64,000 nucleotides of DNA, from NCBI GenBank assembly GCA_964614915.1, contig CAZTNC010000011.1, positions 248,001-312,000 of the forward strand. The letters run 5' to 3'. Below the pieces are notes generated by a model. The model searched no databases and was not told where the DNA came from. It saw nothing but the letters and a program-made list of their open reading frames with translations. Shown here one piece after another: positions 60,352 to 64,000 of this stretch (its first letter is position 1; every line of letters begins with the position of its first letter). Source of the stretch: WTFY01 sp964614915 (GTDB taxonomy: Bacteria > Pseudomonadota > Gammaproteobacteria > UBA4575). Both the position numbers and the translations under genes were made by a program.

Positions 60352-63300
60352 GTGAAACCGGATAGCCCGCACGATGCCAAGTTATCTCCCGGTCCCGAGG
60401 GAGATGTGCGAAAACCAGAGAGCTTGATCTCCAGCCCGCCGATCGCCATCGTGGGCATGGCCTGCCGGTTCCCGGGTGCACCGGACCTTGCAGCTTTCTG
60501 GCACTTGCTGGACAGCGGAGGAAATGCCATCACGCAGGCAGAGCCCGGTACTGGGGTCGATCGCGTGGATGCATTGTTCCCGGACGATGCGGTGCGCAGC
60601 CCGGCCTGCCAGTTCGGGGGATTCGTGGAAGACATCGACCGCTTCGATGCCGCGTTCTTCCGGATTTCACCCGTCGAAGCCCAGATGCTTGACCCGCAAC
60701 AGCGAATGATGCTGGAGACGAGCTGGCATGCACTTGAGGATGCGGGCATCGATCCGGAGTGCCTAAAGGGTAGCCGCACAGGGGTCTATACCGGTATCAG
60801 CACGGACGAGTACCGCATGATGGTGCTGAATTCCGCACGGCCTGAAGAGGCCGCCGGATGCCTCTATGCCCTGAGCGGTACCAACATGAACGGCGCTGCG
60901 GGGCGGGTCTCTTTCATACTGGGATTGATGGGTCCCGCAAAAGCGGTGGATGCTGCCTGCGCTTCTTCGCTGGTTTCCGTACACGATGCAGTCGCTGATC
61001 TTCAGCAAGGCAAGGCAGACCTGGCAATCGCCGGCGGGGTGCATACCATGCTCAACGGCCGTGTATACGAATTGCGGGCGGACTCGATGATGCTGTCCCC
61101 GGATGGGCAATGCAAGGCTTTTGATGCCTCTGCCAATGGCTACGTGCGAGGCGAAGGGTGCGGTGTGGTAATCCTCAAGCGCCTGAGCGAGGCACAGGCG
61201 GCCGGGGACCGAATCTGGGCCGTGATCCGGGGGGCTGCGGTCAATCATGGCGGTGCCAGTTCGGGGCTCACGGTGCCGAATACGCCGGCACTTGAGGCCG
61301 TAATCGAGGAGGCCCTGACACACGCGGGAATGTCCGCATCGATGGTGGACTACCTTGAGGCGCACGGCACCGGAACTACGGTGGGCGACCCGATCGAACT
61401 CAATGCTGCTGCCGTGGCTTACGGCCGAGGGCGCAGGGACGATCGCCCACTCCTGGTAGGCTCGGTCAAGACCAACATCGGTCATCTGGAAGCGGCGGCC
61501 GGCGTGGCCGGGCTGATCAAGGCGGCCCTGGTGGTGCATCGCGGCATGATCCCAATGCACCTGCATTTCCACAACCCGAATCCGAGTCTCGACTGGGATC
61601 GCCTGCCGCTTCGCGTGATTACAGACAATCTGCTGTGGCCGTATGCCACCGATGAGCCGCGCCGCGCCGGTGTGAACTCCTTCGGGATCTCCGGGACGAA
61701 TGCTCATATCATTCTTGAACAGTACGGCGCAGGGCCCGCGGTGTCCGAGTCCACACTGCAACCCGTAGGCCTGGCTCAGGCAGTTGCCACAACCTTGCCG
61801 CAGACTGTAGCGGAGTGTCGCGATCAGGCATTTGTGAAACGTACTTCGCGCCTGTTGCCGCTCTCGGCCAAGAGCGAGCCAGCGCTGCATGCGTTGGCAG
61901 AGCGTTACCTGTCCTGGCTCGATCAACAGCAAGCGGCTCAGCCGGATCCAGCCACGGAGGATGAGCAGCTGGCCAATCTTGCCTGGACGGCTTCGATCGG
62001 GCGCAGCCACTTCGATTACCGCGCAGGCCTGGCATTCACCGACGTGGCTTCCTTGCAGCAGCAGTTGAAGAAGTTGGTAAAGGCAGATGGACTGACCCAT
62101 ACACGCTCACTGAAGGTCGCATTTGCCTACACCGGACAAGGCAGTCAGTGGCCGGGTATGGGTCAAGTACTTTATGAGCGTGAACCAGTGGTGCGGGCTG
62201 TACTGGACCGTTGCGAGAGCGTGTTTTTCGAGCAGCGGGGCGCCTTGCTTCTGGATGTGATGTTCAATCGCCCGGGTGCTCGTGGTGCCCTGGAAGATAC
62301 CGCTTGGGAGCAGCCAGCGCTGTATGCACTCGAATGTGCGTTGACTGCTCTTTGGGCCAGCCTCGGGGTTCGCCCTGCCATTGTGTTAGGACATAGTGTC
62401 GGCGAGCTTGCAGCCGCGCAGGCCGCAGGCGTGTTCAGCCTTGAAGACGGAATGCGGTTTGCCGAAGCCAGGGGCCGACTGCTCTCCCGAACCGCAGAAG
62501 GCGCTATGGCCGCAGTGTTTGCGCCGGCACAACAGGTGGTTTCCGCCGTCGCCAAGCGAAACAAGGAAACGGATGGGGACGCGCTTTGCATCTCAGGCTA
62601 TAACGGCCTTCATCAGGTGATCAGCGGTCCGATTCCGGAAGTGCAATGCCTTCTTGAGCGTTTCGATTCTGAAGGTATTCGCACCCGGCGGTTGAACACG
62701 GCCCGAGCCTTTCACAGTGCCCTGGTGGAGCCGGTTCTCGATGACTTGGAGGCCTCCCTGGAGGGTGTGGCATTCGAGTCGCCTTCTGTGGAAGTGATCA
62801 GCAATCTGACCGGTGTGGCTGTGGGACCTGGCGAAACACTGGATGCGAAATACTGGAGACGTCATGCGCGCGAGGCAGTCGCCTTTGCCGAGGGGGTTTG
62901 CACCTTGTCCGGCCTTGACGTGGACCTGGTAGTGGAAATCGGCCCGGGCAAAATCCTGGCACCGATGCTGGCCTCGGCTTGGCCGGACTCGACGCGGACT
63001 GCACCCCCTGGCATATCGAGTCTTCAGGCGCCCTCGGCCTCAGCACCAGAACCAAATTCAGATGCAGGATTTCTACAGGCGGTCGCGAAGGTCTACGAGG
63101 CCGGACTGCCTGTTCATTTTGAGGGACTTTTTGCAGGCGAGTTACGTGCCAGGATTTCACTGCCTCAATATCCGTTCCAGCGAGAGCGCCACTGGATGGA
63201 AACTCCGCGCAAGCACCGGCGTGAAAAGGGTCACCCGCTACTCGGGGTCCGGCACGAATCGGCCACTGGCGGGATTACATACGAGACACAGTTGTACGCC

Positions 63301-64000
63301 ACCGATCCGGCCTGGCTGGGGGATCACCGGGTATTCGAGCGCATCGTGGTCCCCGGTGCGGTCTATGGCGCGATGGCGGCTCTGGCCTCCCTGGCCGAGG
63401 GTGCTCCACATGCCACGGTGGGGGATATGCAGCTGCACAATGCGATGATCGTCCCGGAAGCGGCCCCTGACGATGGCATGGCAGAACCGGGTGCGACCCT
63501 GCAGCTCATGCTGGGCGAGGAGGAAGTCGGTGCACGGCCTATGCGTGTGTTCAGCAAGGGCGATGAAGGAGACTGGATCCTGCATGCGGAAGGACGCATT
63601 GGAACAGGTGCCTCCTCCCCCCAGGCACCGGAGCGAATCGACCTTCAGGCACTGGCAGAAAACCTGTCCGTGATGGAGGTGTCGGACTATTACCGTGCCC
63701 GGGCTGAAACAGGAATTGGACTGGGTCCGTCGTTTCGAACGCTGACCAAGATTTGGGCTGCACCCGGTGAAGCCCTGGCAGAGGTGTCGGTCCCGGAAGA
63801 CCTGGGCGGTACCGGACTGGGCGTGCATCCACTGGTACTTGACGGCTGCTTCCAGGTCGTGGGTGCGGCACGGGGCCTTGGCGGGATGCAGGGCTCAACG
63901 ACCTACCTGCCCTTCGGCTGGGAGCAGCTATGGCTGGCCGGTCCGCTTCCCCAAAAGGTGTTCTGCCATGTGCGCATGAATGCTGCGGCTGTGCAATCCG
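60352..64000 (+). CDS. type I polyketide synthase, N-terminal part (KS-AT-DH; continues past window end)
   Basis: At least 1216 residues; frame open to the window end. Domains: ketosynthase about 28-455 (PIAIVGMACRFPG, catalytic Cys203 in VDAACASSLVS, His in LEAHGTGTTVGDP and KTNIGHLEAAAGVAG), acyltransferase about 580-880 (FAYTGQGSQWPGMGQ, Ser682 in LGHSVGELAAAQ, ARAFHSALVEP of the malonyl-CoA-preferring type), then dehydratase (GHPLLGVRH, LGDHRVFERIVVPGAVYG, HPLVLDGCFQVVG). In the DH motif the usual HxxxGxxxxP glycine is Glu. GTG start 60352; an in-frame stop lies just upstream. KS-AT-DH order suits an iterative or modular reducing PKS. Product unknown. Confidence 0.92.
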   Translation, partial: MKPDSPHDAKLSPGPEGDVRKPESLISSPPIAIVGMACRFPGAPDLAAFWHLLDSGGNAITQAEPGTGVDRVDALFPDDAVRSPACQFGGFVEDIDRFDAAFFRISPVEAQMLDPQQRMMLETSWHALEDAGIDPECLKGSRTGVYTGISTDEYRMMVLNSARPEEAAGCLYALSGTNMNGAAGRVSFILGLMGPAKAVDAACASSLVSVHDAVADLQQGKADLAIAGGVHTMLNGRVYELRADSMMLSPDGQCKAFDASANGYVRGEGCGVVILKRLSEAQAAGDRIWAVIRGAAVNHGGASSGLTVPNTPALEAVIEEALTHAGMSASMVDYLEAHGTGTTVGDPIELNAAAVAYGRGRRDDRPLLVGSVKTNIGHLEAAAGVAGLIKAALVVHRGMIPMHLHFHNPNPSLDWDRLPLRVITDNLLWPYATDEPRRAGVNSFGISGTNAHIILEQYGAGPAVSESTLQPVGLAQAVATTLPQTVAECRDQAFVKRTSRLLPLSAKSEPALHALAERYLSWLDQQQAAQPDPATEDEQLANLAWTASIGRSHFDYRAGLAFTDVASLQQQLKKLVKADGLTHTRSLKVAFAYTGQGSQWPGMGQVLYEREPVVRAVLDRCESVFFEQRGALLLDVMFNRPGARGALEDTAWEQPALYALECALTALWASLGVRPAIVLGHSVGELAAAQAAGVFSLEDGMRFAEARGRLLSRTAEGAMAAVFAPAQQVVSAVAKRNKETDGDALCISGYNGLHQVISGPIPEVQCLLERFDSEGIRTRRLNTARAFHSALVEPVLDDLEASLEGVAFESPSVEVISNLTGVAVGPGETLDAKYWRRHAREAVAFAEGVCTLSGLDVDLVVEIGPGKILAPMLASAWPDSTRTAPPGISSLQAPSASAPEPNSDAGFLQAVAKVYEAGLPVHFEGLFAGELRARISLPQYPFQRERHWMETPRKHRREKGHPLLGVRHESATGGITYETQLYATDPAWLGDHRVFERIVVPGAVYGAMAALASLAEGAPHATVGDMQLHNAMIVPEAAPDDGMAEPGATLQLMLGEEEVGARPMRVFSKGDEGDWILHAEGRIGTGASSPQAPERIDLQALAENLSVMEVSDYYRARAETGIGLGPSFRTLTKIWAAPGEALAEVSVPEDLGGTGLGVHPLVLDGCFQVVGAARGLGGMQGSTTYLPFGWEQLWLAGPLPQKVFCHVRMNAAAVQS

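Noticed and set aside
60763..62100. 445-residue minus-strand frame
   Set aside because: Antisense to the PKS ketosynthase and acyltransferase domains, which have intact catalytic motifs.

Overview
The window looks like a chromosomal segment of a gammaproteobacterium. Several conserved neighbourhoods support this: argS-priA, rph next to yicC, mutY-yggX, trxA-rho, dnaG-rpoD, a homodimeric-type aceE-aceF pair, and an aroK-aroB-dgt run. No plasmid, phage or insertion-sequence genes are visible. By eye, base composition is near half G+C over roughly the first 21 kb and clearly richer (around 60%) from about 29 kb on.

Layout. 1-9.4 kb: argS (cut by the window start), priA, an HNH endonuclease, hemH, a fructosamine-kinase-like gene, a 5'-3' exonuclease, an M48 protease lipoprotein and rpmE. 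9.4-9.9 kb: an AT-rich gap with clustered DnaA boxes. 9.9-19.2 kb: hemW-rdgB-rph, yicC, a short asparaginase-like gene, a heat-shock operon (hsp20-cbpA-degP type) behind a close sigma-32 promoter match, moaD/moaC, mutY-yggX and tRNA-Phe. 19.3-30 kb: an accessory stretch with a split HipA-like kinase/HIRAN pair, an outer-membrane beta-barrel, a TetR/DUF1348 operon with palindromes in front, a decayed DUF1272 pseudogene, a membrane-anchored LuxR-type regulator, a TbpB-like lipoprotein with 23 Gly-Asp repeats, an Asp/Asn beta-hydroxylase, an unassigned 539-residue protein, an intact DUF1272 gene and a GST. 30-42 kb: trxA-rho, a patatin, aceE-aceF, alanine dehydrogenase, a PhoX-like phosphatase and an FMN 2-hydroxy-acid dehydrogenase.

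42-53 kb holds the most striking content: a bacterial sterol-biosynthesis locus. Five genes on the plus strand overlap or nearly abut: a 3-beta-hydroxysteroid dehydrogenase-like SDR (SdmB type), a Rieske oxygenase (SdmA type), an ERG24-type sterol reductase, CYP51, and a 1146-residue protein that joins squalene epoxidase to oxidosqualene cyclase in one polypeptide. A convergent gene encodes an ERG6-type sterol C-24 methyltransferase. A divergent gene encodes an FAD oxidoreductase of unknown role. Together they could take squalene to a C-14 and C-4 demethylated, side-chain-alkylated sterol.

53-60 kb returns to housekeeping genes on the minus strand (a CAU-anticodon tRNA, rpoD, dnaG, a dNTPase, aroB, aroK). 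From 60.35 kb a type I polyketide synthase (KS-AT-DH so far) runs off the right edge. Sterols with a C-24 methyltransferase plus a PKS suggest an uncultured, possibly host-associated or marine bacterium; that ecological reading is inference only.
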